Origin: Turnera subulata
Taxonomy: Eukaryota; Streptophyta; Magnoliopsida; Malpighiales; Passifloraceae
Direction: 5' to 3'
DNA: 64,000 bases
Assembly (NCBI GenBank): GCA_028386065.3
Contig: JAKUCV010005716.1
Location: forward strand, 65,708-129,707
Shown here: positions 53,034 through 63,532 of the stretch, piece by piece
Position numbering within the stretch: position 1 is the stretch's first letter
Layout of the letters: every line of letters begins with the position of its first letter
Position numbers and translations under genes: made by a program
Notes under the pieces: generated by a model
What the model was told of the DNA's origin: nothing
The model's input: only the letters and a program-made list of their open reading frames with translations
Databases searched by the model: none

Positions 53034-55371
53034 GGGAGGTAGAAACCTGTCATCACAGACCTATATACTAAACTGCATATACCATGCCATCCCACATGCA
53101 AACCCGAGGGGTATCACTTCCCGCTCGAACCAACCAGTCATCAGCACACAGTAGCCTATCTTCTACTGTACTTTATACTTGTTCATTAATTATGAGTTCA
53201 TGTGTGCCAAGAGTTGTGATTTAACAGGGTTGTGTGAATTATCAACTCAATCAAGTATCCGGGTCTCCGACCCACAGTACATCACACAAATCACCCAAAA
53301 TCACTCCACATGTTATATTCCATAACAATCTAAAAGTCATGCTCATCCAGCAAATAGTATCACATAGGCACACAATACGGATCACAGCAGGTTAGCAACA
53401 AGGCATGCAACTCAAACAGACCAACCAAACAAGCACATGCATACAAGCATAAAAAGACTTACAAAGTCACCTCAACGACGATTATCCTGTGGAGCTTTCC
53501 CCAAGACAGATCCTCCAGCTCTCAAGGTATTATCCGTGCCTGAATACCGGCACACAAATATTACAAAACAATTATCACAAACCGTGCATGCACGATACCT
53601 ATATGCTCAACTGTGTGAAACCTGACCCAAACTACCCGATTATGCAAATTCCCGGGTCTAAGCCCAAAAGGGTATATCTCCTCTCTAAAGACTCCAAAAG
53701 ATAAGGACTTAAAGTTAACCGAGCTTAAGCTCATCAAAACCCAAAATGATTTCTCGGCCTAAAGCCCACTACCACAAGTCTACAATTATCCCAATTTAAG
53801 AATTTGGGCTTAAAGCCCATTCCTTAAAGTCCATAACGAGTCCCCGGGCCTAAAGCCCATCTATGTCCAAAACCGAATCCCGGGCCTAAAGCCCATTGTG
53901 AAGTTGGGCTCAAAGCCCGTTACCCAAGTCCAAAGGTTAAACGGTTAAGTCATTGGGCCTCAAGCCCATATCTTAAGGTCCATCAAGTCTCAAGGTCGTT
54001 AAAGTCAGTTAGTTGGGCCTGGGCCCGGTTTTGTCAAATACCGCTCTAAGGTCATTCTCGAGCCCAAGTGTTCCCGGCCTATGGTTTTACCCGTGTCGGT
54101 GAATTTCCCGGCCACACACTCTCTCACCCTCACACACGGTTTCCACTAAATCTCGATAATTCCCGATACTACAATTATACCCACGTTAAATATTACATGC
54201 CATGAATGAGAAATTAAGTACATAACATCATCGGAAACAATACCAAGATTTGCCGAGGGAACAACCCGTCTTGCCAGAAATTTTCTGCCTTGTCGGAACC
54301 GAACCCGAACCCACGCTGAAAAATTCCCAAGCCTCGCCGGAAAATTCCCGAGCCTCGCCGGATTCCGGTCACCTTGCCGGAAAGTTCACAGCAACAACCC
54401 AAGCAACTCCAGCAATCTGTCGAACCCCTAACGACCAGCAAGTAACCAAACCAATCAACACCACGGATACATAACCCAAAGCAAATCCGAAATAGAAAAG
54501 AGGGGCCGGAATCTTATCGGAAAACCAAAATTCGGAACCGTGAGCACTGCCTTGGTAATCCCAGCACCACGCCCCACCGTCCACGCCGCAACAACCACCA
54601 ACAACAACCAAACTACAAAACACCGCCGGCGATCCAAACCAGAGCAACAACACAAGACACCATCAACACCCATAAAACGAAATCAAACTCGATTAGGACA
54701 AATCGGCCCAACGAGTACAGGGAAAGGAAAAAGAAGAAGGAAGAGGAGGCAAGGTGAGGCTTACCAGTGCAGGCGGCGACGACGACGGCCCTCAACCTCG
54801 CGATTTCCGCCCAACACGACGCCTCGAAGCCAACCTCTCCACACGATGGAGCGGCGACGATCCAACCCCAAAAGACGATGGCAGAGCGTGGGTGTGATTG
54901 AGGGTGAAGACAAAGGTGGAGGCGACGATGTGTGAAGGTTTGAGGAAGAGAGAGTCAACGAGAGAGATAGAGACAAGGGGGAAGGAAGATGGGAGCGGCG
55001 GCCAAAGGAGGAAAGGGATGGAAAAGAAAAAAAAAAGAAAAGAAGAGAAGAAAAGAAGAGGTCGGGCTAGGGTTTGGCCGCCTTAGGCGCGGTCAACCCC
55101 CCCTGCCTGGTCAACGCGTCCTTTTTTTTTTTCACTGTTTCAAAACTACGTAGTTTCGATTGAAACAAGGATAAACTTCGCGTTTCACCCCGATCTCGAA
55201 CCCGCTTTGCACCGAACTCGAACCAAGAGCAATTCCAACTCCAAATTGACAATTCCTAAGAAAATAATTTATTTTTCCTTAACCAAAAACTCGGAAATTC
55301 CTCGAGGGTAAAATTGGAATAAAAATTCTGAAAATTCCATAAATAAAGTTATAAAAATCCGGGGCGTTACA
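52260..55371 (-). repeat. 5' LTR of element A
   Basis: Same ends as the other copy; AG microsatellite at 53000-53028 and GGGCYTAAAGCCC motifs at 53757-53970. Frames such as 54540-54935 lie in LTR and are not genes. Confidence 0.92.
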
Positions 55372-55376
55372 TAGAA

Positions 55377-56987
55377 CCGCTCGGAAAATTTTAAAAAATT
55401 GGGGATAGGGAGTGATAAAAAGAAAAAGAGGGAAAAAAAAGGTTACACCCGTTTACTGAATCAAATTATTCACCAAGATATGGGGCATCTGTTGGCTTTT
55501 ACTTGAATTTGCAATGATAAATGTTCTGTATGTGAGCAATGTCAGGCGCGCACAACTTATCAGGCCTTAATGCATAGTGGGGGCACGACATCCCCACTCT
55601 CGATTCTCAGAGGAGGGATGAGCCCGTCCTTCATTGAATGTCATGAGGAAACACCCGAAGCTAACCAATAGAATAGGGACACATTAAACTCCGCCTCTCA
55701 AATCATGGCGAGATACTAGGGGTATCACACCCCACTTTTGGCTTGTATGTCTCGAGGGGCACAACACACTTATTGTGATTCTCAAATCCAGTAAATAGGG
55801 ACAGGGCATCCAGACAGCCTAATTGTGAGACATCACCTCTTCTTAAACCTGAGAGATTATGAGGGAACCAAAAATACCAATAATCCAGACACATCCAACC
55901 CAAACCCGAGAATGTGAGGAACCTAGAAGTGAGGCAACCAGACCATGAGATGACACCTAGACGTGAGACACCCAAAGACAAGAGGAACCCAGTTAGGAGA
56001 GTCCAATCAAAAGCTAAAGATCTAGTCTTTGCAACCCTAAGAGAACCCAGCTAACCAGACCACTATCCTTCGCCAAGAGATGAGAAGACCCAGCCGATAG
56101 ATAGATGAGAGAATCCATCTAAAAGCCGATAACTCCGTTATCGCAACCCGAGTTCAGAGAGGAACCAATCCTAAAGCTGGGACCCAGCACCCGCAAATCG
56201 AAAGATGAGAGGATCTAAACGAGAGAAAAACCTTGAGGGAACCCAGCCAGAAGAGAGAAAACCAGTCAACCCAGTCAGAAGCCAAAGACCTAGTCTTTAC
56301 AAACCGGAGAGATAAGGGAGTCCAGCCAAAAGCCAAAGACCAGGTCTTTGCACCCCAAAAGAGAACCATTAAACTCGTGAGATGAGCGAGTGCAAACCAA
56401 TAAGAGAATGAGAGAGCAGGGGATACCCACAGGTTAGACAACCGAGCCATGAGAGAAAACCCGAGGACCCGATCCTTACAAACCTTGAGAGGAGCCAAAA
56501 CAAAGCAACCACGAGACAAGAGAGAACCTTGAGTGAATCCGGACCTTGAGAGAATTAGGAGAATTGGACCCAGCTCCTGCAGACCATGAGAGAAAGAAAA
56601 CCAGATGTGAAGGAACCCAGATGGGGGAAAATCATGAGAGGGGAGAGAAAAACTAGATATGAGGGAAGCTAGGGAAAACCGTGAGGGGGTCCAGAAGCGA
56701 GGGATCCAGACATAAGGAAAACCAGTAAGCCAAGAACCCAGCCCTTGCAAACCCAAGATGAAGGAACCCAGAAGAGGGAAAACCGTGAGGGGGTCCAGAT
56801 GCGAGGGATCCAGATATAAGGAAAACCAGTAAACCAAGAACCCAGCCCTTGCAAACCCAAGATGACCAGACCTTGAGACATACAAGTCAGAAGCTGGGAA
56901 CCCGGTTCTCGCAATAAGGAAACCAGACAAAAGCCGTGTACCCAGTACCGGCAAAACCAAAGCCGAGGACCTGATTCTCGCAAACCC
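55377..56987 (+). repeat. B 3' UTR, first hairpin-rich repeat region
   Basis: A purine-rich region of loose repeats built from GAGGAACCCAG, ATGAGAGAA and AAAAGCC...GCAAACC words. Variable hairpins sit between AAAAGCC and GCAAACC: 56016-56030, 56128-56142, 56176-56188, 56284-56298, 56335-56349, 56465-56477, 56898-56908, 56938-56948 and 56964-56980. A 104-bp tandem duplication is at 56671-56774/56775-56868. The long minus-strand frame 56154-56960 encodes only repetitive sequence. Variable tandem repeats in the 3' UTR are known in plant Tat-lineage elements. Confidence 0.85.
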
Positions 56988-57305
56988 TGGGATAAGATGA
57001 TTCCCAAAGACCGAATGTTGAATATCCAGATGATATGGATGAGATGATTCTTTGTCAACAACCCGATAGATGAGATGATTCTATCGCCCCGGGATGAGAT
57101 GATTCTCGGAATCCATAGCTTGGGATGAGATGATTCCCAAACAGAATCCAGCCGACAAGGATGAGATGATTCCTTGTCAACAACCTAATAGATGAGATGA
57201 TTCTATCGCCTCGGGATGAGATGATTCCCGAAAACCTGGGATGAGATGATTCCCGGAATCCGAGGGCCAGTCCCTCAAAACTTCAGGATGAGATGACTCC
57301 TGAAG
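56988..57305 (+). repeat. Array of ten TGAGATGAT-loop hairpins
   Basis: Loops at 56993, 57040, 57071, 57095, 57126, 57162, 57193, 57217, 57242 and 57289 read TGAGATGAT (first TAAGATGAT, last TGAGATGAC). The arms pair and differ: TGGGA/TCCCA, CGATAGA/TCTATCG, CCGGGA/TCTCGG, TTGGGA/TCCCAA, GACAAGGA/TCCTTGTC, ATAGA/TCTAT, TCGGGA/TCCCGA, CTGGGA/TCCCGG and CTTCAGGA/TCCTGAAG. Only the 57040 copy pairs poorly. Confidence 0.95.
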
Positions 57306-57423
57306 AGGGGCATGGGTTGCTCCGAAACTTGGCACACACCACACATCTATCATTCTAATTTGGTTGTTCTTTTCTCGCATTGTTTCGTCTTTAATCTGAA
57401 AAGACTCATCAATGAGGGACTTC
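57306..57423 (+). other. End of the B 3' UTR with probable PPT
   Basis: Contains GAGGGGCATGGG and, just before the LTR, AATGAGGGACTTC (57411-57423), a plausible though impure polypurine tract. Confidence 0.5.
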
Positions 57424-59014
57424 TGTGAACACCCAAATTTGACCCACGAATTTTCTACTAGAATTAGATTTTAACATACTTGAACCTGGAATTGAGGAGA
57501 TGATTTAATCTTAGGATTAAGACATGCCATGAATTTAACTTAGTAGAAATGATGTATTTTGGTAATTTAGACCTTCATGTATTTGAACTCTAGGGTTAAA
57601 GAGATGATTTAATCATAGAATAAAATACATAATAAGGTTTATTTAGGCTGGAATATATCATTTCGGCCTTTTATCTATTCCTTAATCCAAGTATATTGAG
57701 ATGAATTATTCCTGGGTTAAAAATAGGTTTAAGGGCCCAAGTTAACTCTTCAGAGTTTGATTAGCCCACTAACACAATTCTTGCAGATTAATTTAGCTCT
57801 GATTTTCGTGAAAATCAGAGTTAAATCATCATTTAAGTAGATTTTATGTTTTTGGTATGATTTTGCATAAAATGGGTATCAATGTGTAATAAATCAGTCT
57901 AGGAATGATTTAGGGGAGTGGTGATCAAGTAATTGAGTGATTTTGGGTTAATTAGGGGCTAATCATGCGGTAGCATCAAGTTAGAGCTGAATTAGGGGGA
58001 TTGGAGGTCAAAAAAAGGAAAGAACGAGTGACACATGGGGTGATCGGCGGTCCTCTCGCGACGACCGCCAGGTGCTGGCGGTCTTCCTCACATGACCGCC
58101 AGGATTGGGGGTCATCCAGAGCATGATCGCCGGCAGCGGCGGTCATAGGCGCCCAGAACCCCCGATTTTCTCCGATTTTGTTTCTAACTCGATCCTACGT
58201 GGTTTTGGACCAGATTTTCGGGCATAATCTTCCCAATTAAGTAGGTCCACGCCTCTAGGCTTTCCAGAACACTATAAATAGGACCCCTCACATATATTTC
58301 AATGGACACACAATTTCTCACATATACACCCTTAAGTCTTGAGTGCTTGGAGAAACTCTACCTCTCCAAGTCTATAGACACATTCTTAGGCAGAAACTCT
58401 GGAGAAATTTTGTGAGAGGCATCAACAGTAGTCCAGTAAGGAAGAGTCAAGAAGAGGATCAACCATTGAGCTTAGAAGTGGAAAGAAGGTGGGTCTAGAA
58501 CTCAACCCATTGCAAGGAGCTAGAGGAGGGCTACAAGAGATAACACTAATCCTTCTTTTGTTTGATCTTTGTTGATTATATGATGATGCTTTTGATGATG
58601 TAAGTGGCCAATTTTTGCCATATTTAGAACTACGTGGATTTGACCCTGGTCACTCGGGTACGTAGGTAGTCTCGGTTTTACAACGGGATGCAAGCCAAAT
58701 CTTCTTCTTCTTCCCCATTCTTTTATTTTCTACACTTGCACACTTGCACAAGGCACACTTGCATTTTGTAATTGCACATAGTCTCGACCCAACACGGATG
58801 GGTGCCTAACACCTTCTCATCTGTGACGAACTTCCGATCCCATGACTTTGGTTCGCCATGACCATGTAGCCTAAAGGAGTCACATGAAGCTTTTTCCCAA
58901 GTTTCGTCCTTAATAAAATTTGGGTGGCGACTCCAACATCATGGGATTAACCCGAGGAAGAAGGTGAAAGGATTAGGTGAATAGGCCCAAGTGATTTTGG
59001 GTCGGGTATTCACA
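57424..59014 (+). repeat. 3' LTR of B (1.59 kb)
   Basis: TGTGAACACCC to GGTATTCACA. It has TATAAATA at 58273-58280, a GACCGCC-aggtgct-GGCGGTC hairpin at 58063-58083 with further copies to 58145, and TGAGATGA-type motifs near the start (57495, 57600 and 57700 approximately). It is the full reference LTR for this family. Confidence 0.92.
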
Positions 59015-59019
59015 CTTCC

Positions 59020-59227
59020 ATAGTCTTATCTTTTCACACAATTCACAGTTTATTTGCGTTTATTTTATTGTTGATCCAGATTTCAATTCAAATCTCCAAA
59101 TCAATTACTCTTTTTTACTGTTTCCTGCCTAACGGAGTGAATCTGTTGATTAATTATTTGGCCTAGTCCTTGTGGATACGACCTTGTGTGCTACCTCGAT
59201 CTGTGCACTTACAGATTTTACACATCA
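59020..59227 (+). repeat. 5' LTR of element D, last part
   Basis: Resumes after the second cttcc and ends TTACACATCA at 59227, in line with the TGAT start at 36968. It includes AACGGAGTGAATCTGTT (59131-59147). Confidence 0.85.
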
Positions 59228-59233
59228 AGTTTT

Positions 59234-59251
59234 TGGCATCGTTGCCGGGGA
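59234..59251 (+). other. D primer binding site (tRNA-Asp type)
   Basis: TGGCATCGTTGCCGGGGA, two changes from the tRNA-Asp complement TGGCGCCGTTGCCGGGGA. Confidence 0.8.
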
Positions 59252-59342
59252 CTAGCGTCGAATAATTAATTACTGATTTATTTCATTAGGCTTTTCTTTG
59301 TGTTTTACCGTCTCTTTTTTCGAATTTCAGGTTTCAGGTTAT

Positions 59343-60720
59343 ATGAGCCCAGGAACTCGCAGCAAGAACCCTGAACTCATCTCTGTTACTGATCCCAAAT
59401 CTCTTCTACGATCTCAAATGCAAAATCTGGAAACGACAGCAGATAGTGTCACACCGTCAGACAGTTCTGCGACTGCAAAAGTAGAAAAGGAAAAAGAAGA
59501 ACTGATACTTATTCCTATTCCAATGGCTGACAATGAAGATGAGCTGAATAATGTGCCCATGAATGAGCTGCTAGCTTGAGGGATTGAGAACCAAAGCTAT
59601 CCCACTGTCCACCCGGAGATCACAGCAGCTCAATATGAGCTGAAATCGAGTCTTATTCAGCTTGTAGAAAATCAAACCTCTGGAGGCTCACCATTAGAGG
59701 ACCCGCACCAGCACTTGCACACTTTCCTCCATTATTGTGACACTGTTAAAATCCCGGATTATAGTGATGATACCATGCGACTTCGCCTATTTCCATACTC
59801 ATTAAGGGATGAGGCTCAAAAGTGGTTATCTAGCCTCCCTATCAATAACATTACCTCTTTGTCTTAGATGGAGACTGCGTTCTTGAGGAAGTATTTTTCC
59901 AACGAGTAAGCAGACTAAACTTAGGTTGGAGATACAAGGATCCCAATAAAGGGCTGATGAGTCTCTCAAAGAAGCTTGGGATAGGTATCAAGATCTGATT
60001 GCAAGGTGCCCGAATCACTTTGTTCGACCATTGGTCCTATTGCAAACTTTTTACGATACGGCTACACCTGCGAGGCAATCTACTTTGAACTCTATTACAG
60101 GGGGGAATTTCTTGGTTGTACCTTATACTGAAGCCTACCGATTAATGGATAACTTGGTTGATGAAACTACAAACTAGAGTCCACCTGGTTTCCTACAGCT
60201 TGACTCTGTTCAGAAAATCGAAGCAGGAATGGCAACCATGCAGTACCAGATTAAGGAGATGGGCAGCAAATTTGATAAGTTGATGGTTAGCTCTGTTTTA
60301 GAATTTTTCAAGAGATGAGAAGCTTGAAATGGTGCCCACACCTTCCAAGATTGCCCACAGTTGATGACCGAAGAAGCTCATTACATCAATCGGCAATCGA
60401 GTCCATACCAGCAAGGAGGGAACCAATATTATCAGCAAAATTGGACTTATAATCAGGGGCAGCAAGGCTACCAATGGAACCAGCAGCAAAACCCTCCTCA
60501 GGATATGATGAGCATGCTTAAGGCTATTATGGATTCTCAAAACAAATTGACGGAAGATGTACAACAAATCAAGGCCCACACAAAAATCCTTGATAACCAG
60601 ATAGCCCAGCATGCCCAACAGCTTAGGAACATTCAAAGGCAGCTACGAGGTCAACCGGAAGAAAATCCCAGGGGACAGTGCAACGCCAATACCCTGCACA
60701 GTGGCAAGGAACTGCAATAA
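59343..60720 (+). pseudogene. D gag (Athila-like), broken
   Basis: ATG at 59343 opens MSPGTRSKNPELISV, as in many Athila gags. TGA at 59577-59579 stands where an Arg codon CGA is likely (A*GIENQ). The frame then continues VHPEITAAQYELKSSLIQLV, GSPLEDPHQHLHTFLHYCDT, MRLRLFPYSLRDEAQKWLSS and FLRKYFSNE. Frameshifts and stops fill 59870-60350. The last part, 60361-60720, is open: EEAHYINRQSSPYQQGGNQY, a Gln-rich tract, MLKAIMDSQNKLTEDVQQIK, KILDNQIAQHAQQLRNIQRQ. It is a dead copy. Confidence 0.85.
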
Positions 60721-60771
60721 AGTGACCCCGTTCGCCAATCTGCAGTAGAAAAGGATGAAGGATCAAGTTCG

Positions 60772-61613
60772 GAAGCTGCTAAACCTCAACCACAGACCTC
60801 TAAAGGGAAGGAAAAGGTGGAAGAAAAGATTGAAGTGCAGCCATGCATGCCACCTCTTTCATACCTCGAAGTTTACAAGAACACAAAGCTTCATGCTAAA
60901 TTTTGGAAGTTTGTGGAGATGTTGAGAAAAGTGTGCATCAATGTACCTTTTACTGAGGTGATTAGTGAGATGTCGAGCTATACTAAGTTCTTGAAAGATC
61001 TTGTGTCGAAGAGGAGAACCATTGAAGATGCTGAGACGGTGCCCATGACCGAAAAGTGTAGTGCACTCATATTGCAGAAATTTCCAGCAAAGAGGAAGGA
61101 CCCAAGGAGTTTTTCAATTCCTTGCACTGTTGATACTCCAAAAATTGACAAAGCTTTGTATGATTTAGGGGCAAGTGTCAGCTTAATTCCACTGTCCCTT
61201 GCTAAGAGAATGTCAAATGGAGACTTGAAACCCACTAGGATGACCCTGCAGCTTGTTGATCGAAGCCTCAAACATCCTATAGGGATCCTAGAAGATGTTT
61301 TGGTTCGGGTTAGAAACTTAGAAATTCCTGCAGATTTTGTAGTGATGGAGTTGGAGGCTGATTGCGGAGACCTTTCCTTGCAACTGTAGGAGGTATGATT
61401 GATTGTGTGCAAGGGAAGCTGACCCTCAAGGTTGGAAGTGAATTAGTAGAGTTTAATATTCCAACCAGTGGTCCAAGTCCTTCCTCATGGAGTAGTGAAG
61501 TCAATTTCACCATTTAGGGTCAATGGACAGCTATTTAAGCCGTATGACCCAGGGGATACAGTAGAAAACAGAGTGACTCTGTTGCTCCGAGACCGTCCTA
61601 TTACTTAAACAGA
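60772..61613 (+). pseudogene. D protease joined to the integrase C-terminal tail
   Basis: Starts with the acidic linker and CMPPLSYLEVYKNTKLHAKF, then the protease ALYDLGASVSLIPLSLAKRM (DLG site), LKPTRMTLQLVDRSLKHPIG, EIPADFVVMELEAD. A frameshift near 61365 leads into RPFLATVGGMIDCVQGKLTL and VGSELVEFNI. Shortly after, another frame reads FRVNGQLFKPYDPGDTVENR and VTLLLRDRPIT, the VNGQRLKPY end of Athila integrases, stopping at about 61611. RT, RNase H and the integrase core are missing, as in C, although the join lies at a different place. Confidence 0.8.
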
Positions 61614-63491
61614 AGGGAGTACAGCTAAGATGACGTTAAAAAAGCGCTGCTAAGGAAGCAACCTGAGACTTTAGGAGGTAATATTTCAATTTATGCAATT
61701 TTCTATTATTTTTCCTTTGTTTTTGATTTTATTTTGTAGAAAAAAAAACACAAAAAAAAAAGAGAAAGAGGAAGGACATGACACAAGGACATTGGAAAAA
61801 TCAAGACATGAGCACTTCACCAACGGAAATTCCAGAGAAGCATTTCTTTTCCTTCATATTTTATTCTCTGTTATTTTGTTGTGCTATATTTGGTGTTTCT
61901 TCGCATACACTTTATAATACACGAACAATCCCATTCAACAGCATCACTCTGTTCGCGTTTTAGTGTTCTGTATTGTGATCCTTAGCCCACCCATTCCCAC
62001 CCTTATCTATTACACATGCTATTTTTAGGTTTGGGGGTGTCTTTTTTTGTCATGTGTTTGCTCCATTATTGCTTTCTATGTTTCTTATTTGTTTGTTGCT
62101 TTGTACCCCTTTTGGTGTTTATTTTGGTCCAGTGAGGACACTATTCCATTTAGGTTTGGGGGTGCAAATTTGCAATTTATGGCGTTGTTTCTTTTATGCA
62201 TGAACTTATGTTGCATGGGACAAAGGATACTTTTATTATTGTTATGGATGTCTGTTTATTTCGATTTGTACGACGCGACTTTGTTCAGTTCTGCCTGCAT
62301 TAATTTAGCCTGAAGAGACGTTCGTTTTATCTATTTTTGAGCTTACACTAAATCAGGCCTTTAAGAACACACTAAATATCACATGATAATTCTGACATGA
62401 TGTCCTTAGGATTTGGACAGTTTAGAAATTCTCAAAATTTCTAAAGGAAACAATTGTCCTAGAACACCTATTACACTTTCATTGAGGCGAAACTTTTAGC
62501 ACAAACTTGATCAGAGACATGATTTAGGCTATCTTTGACTTTAGCTCACACATAAACCTTAGCCTACCCTTGATCAATTTACCCATTGTTAGACCCTTTG
62601 AGCCTACTTTAAATGGTCATACACTCTTTTGTTATCCATGTCAACCACTTCGCACCTTTGCAGCCACTTACATGACCATCTTGTGCCTGATCAGCACACA
62701 TTTTTCTTTGAAATCAACCCATACCCGTTCTGTTAAGTTATTAAGTCCATATACTTGCTCATCAGTTCATAAAGAGCATTAAACATCAGATTTCAAAACC
62801 AACGGTCTCGCCCTGTTCAGAATTTCTATGAAAAGAATACAAGCTGAAGCATAATCAACCCCTGCTCACGAACGAAAAAAAAAAAAAAGAGCAAAAAGTT
62901 GGAAAAAAAAAAGAGTGTGAAACACGTAAAACACAAAAAAAACACAAAAACAAAAAAAAAATGTGTATGCATTTGAGTTGAGCATGGCAGATTACTCAAG
63001 GAACATTATTGCTAACTGAACAGGGTCAGTCTGTTGATACATCAAGTTTCTCTAATTTTACAAGATTTGGATTCAGTAATAGGACAGACTTTTGAAAACT
63101 CTTTCCCCTTCATTCAAAACACAAGCCTAACCTCGTTTCAACCCTTTATTAAGCCCTATTGATCTCTGATTATTGATTTGTGCCCATTAGTGAAGATACG
63201 AGTTTTGAGTTGCCCATGGGATATTGTTTCTTATTGTTCGATTTCTAAGCATATCTTTTGAAGGACTAATTGGACTCAATGTTTGTGAAAGAATTTGAAT
63301 CTTGATTGTGTGTAATTTGGTGAGCTTTAGACCTGAGATTTTTATGAGCAAACATTTCGCTTAAGAGTGAAAGGTAGACTTTTCTAAGGCTAACTTACAA
63401 GTTGCATTTCAACAGGGTCACACCGTGCAGGTTTGAATAGACAACATCCTTGTGCATATCCTATCTTTTTTCCTTGATCTTTCATGTTTAG
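61614..63491 (+). other. 3' noncoding region of element D
   Basis: Contains AAAAGCGCTGC-AAGGAAGCAACC just after pol (61650), a conserved spot in Athila-type elements; PPT-like TTTAGGTTTGGGGGTG at 62025 and 62149; the small hairpin AGTG-AGGA-CACT at 62131-62142; D-type palindromes at 61937, 62801, 63019 and 63411; and A-rich tracts (62874-62962). No gene is supported. Confidence 0.75.
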
Positions 63492-63532
63492 TTTTGCTTG
63501 GGGACAAGCAAAATTTTAGGTTTGGGGGAATT
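63492..63532 (+). other. D hairpin and polypurine tract
   Basis: TTTTGCTTG-GGGA-CAAGCAAAA (63492-63513, a perfect 9-bp stem) directly precedes TTTTAGGTTTGGGGGAA (63514-63530) and the LTR. The pairing GCTTG...CAAGC before the PPT is a recurring feature of Athila-type elements as I recall them. Confidence 0.8.

Larger units (their letters stand above)
44260..55371 (-). mobile_element. Element A, complete Tekay/Del-like chromovirus
   Basis: Two LTRs of about 3.1 kb (44260-47369 and 52260-55371) flank gag-pol. The 5-mers before the left start (cagaa) and after the right end (tagaa, 55372-55376) differ at one base, as expected of a TSD that has aged. The LTRs are clearly similar along their length but differ at several sites within the first 94 bp, so the insertion is not recent. 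All coding frames carry stops, so it is no longer autonomous. Confidence 0.93.
38462..59014 (+). mobile_element. Element B, Tat/Ogre-like, non-autonomous, hosts A
   Basis: TGTGAACACCC at 38462 to GGTATTCACA at 59014, with the perfect duplication cttcc at 38457-38461 and 59015-59019. Without the nested A element and its junction duplication it is about 9.3 kb: a truncated 5' LTR, gag and protease, a G-patch-like region, an antisense gene, a 3' UTR rich in hairpins and a full 3' LTR. No RT or integrase. Same family as B2. Confidence 0.92.

Noticed and set aside
44260..55371. Element A as an active retrotransposon
   Set aside because: At least four stops in pol, a broken gag, a lost zinc-knuckle Cys, a decayed PBS and visible LTR divergence rule out autonomy.
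56154..56960. 268-aa minus-strand protein
   Set aside because: An open frame across the repetitive 3' UTR of B with internal duplications; no domain, and it is opposite to the element's transcript.
56988..57305. Intrinsic terminators or integron-like attachment sites
   Set aside because: Hairpins lack T-tracts and the setting is a plant retrotransposon 3' UTR; prokaryotic explanations do not apply.
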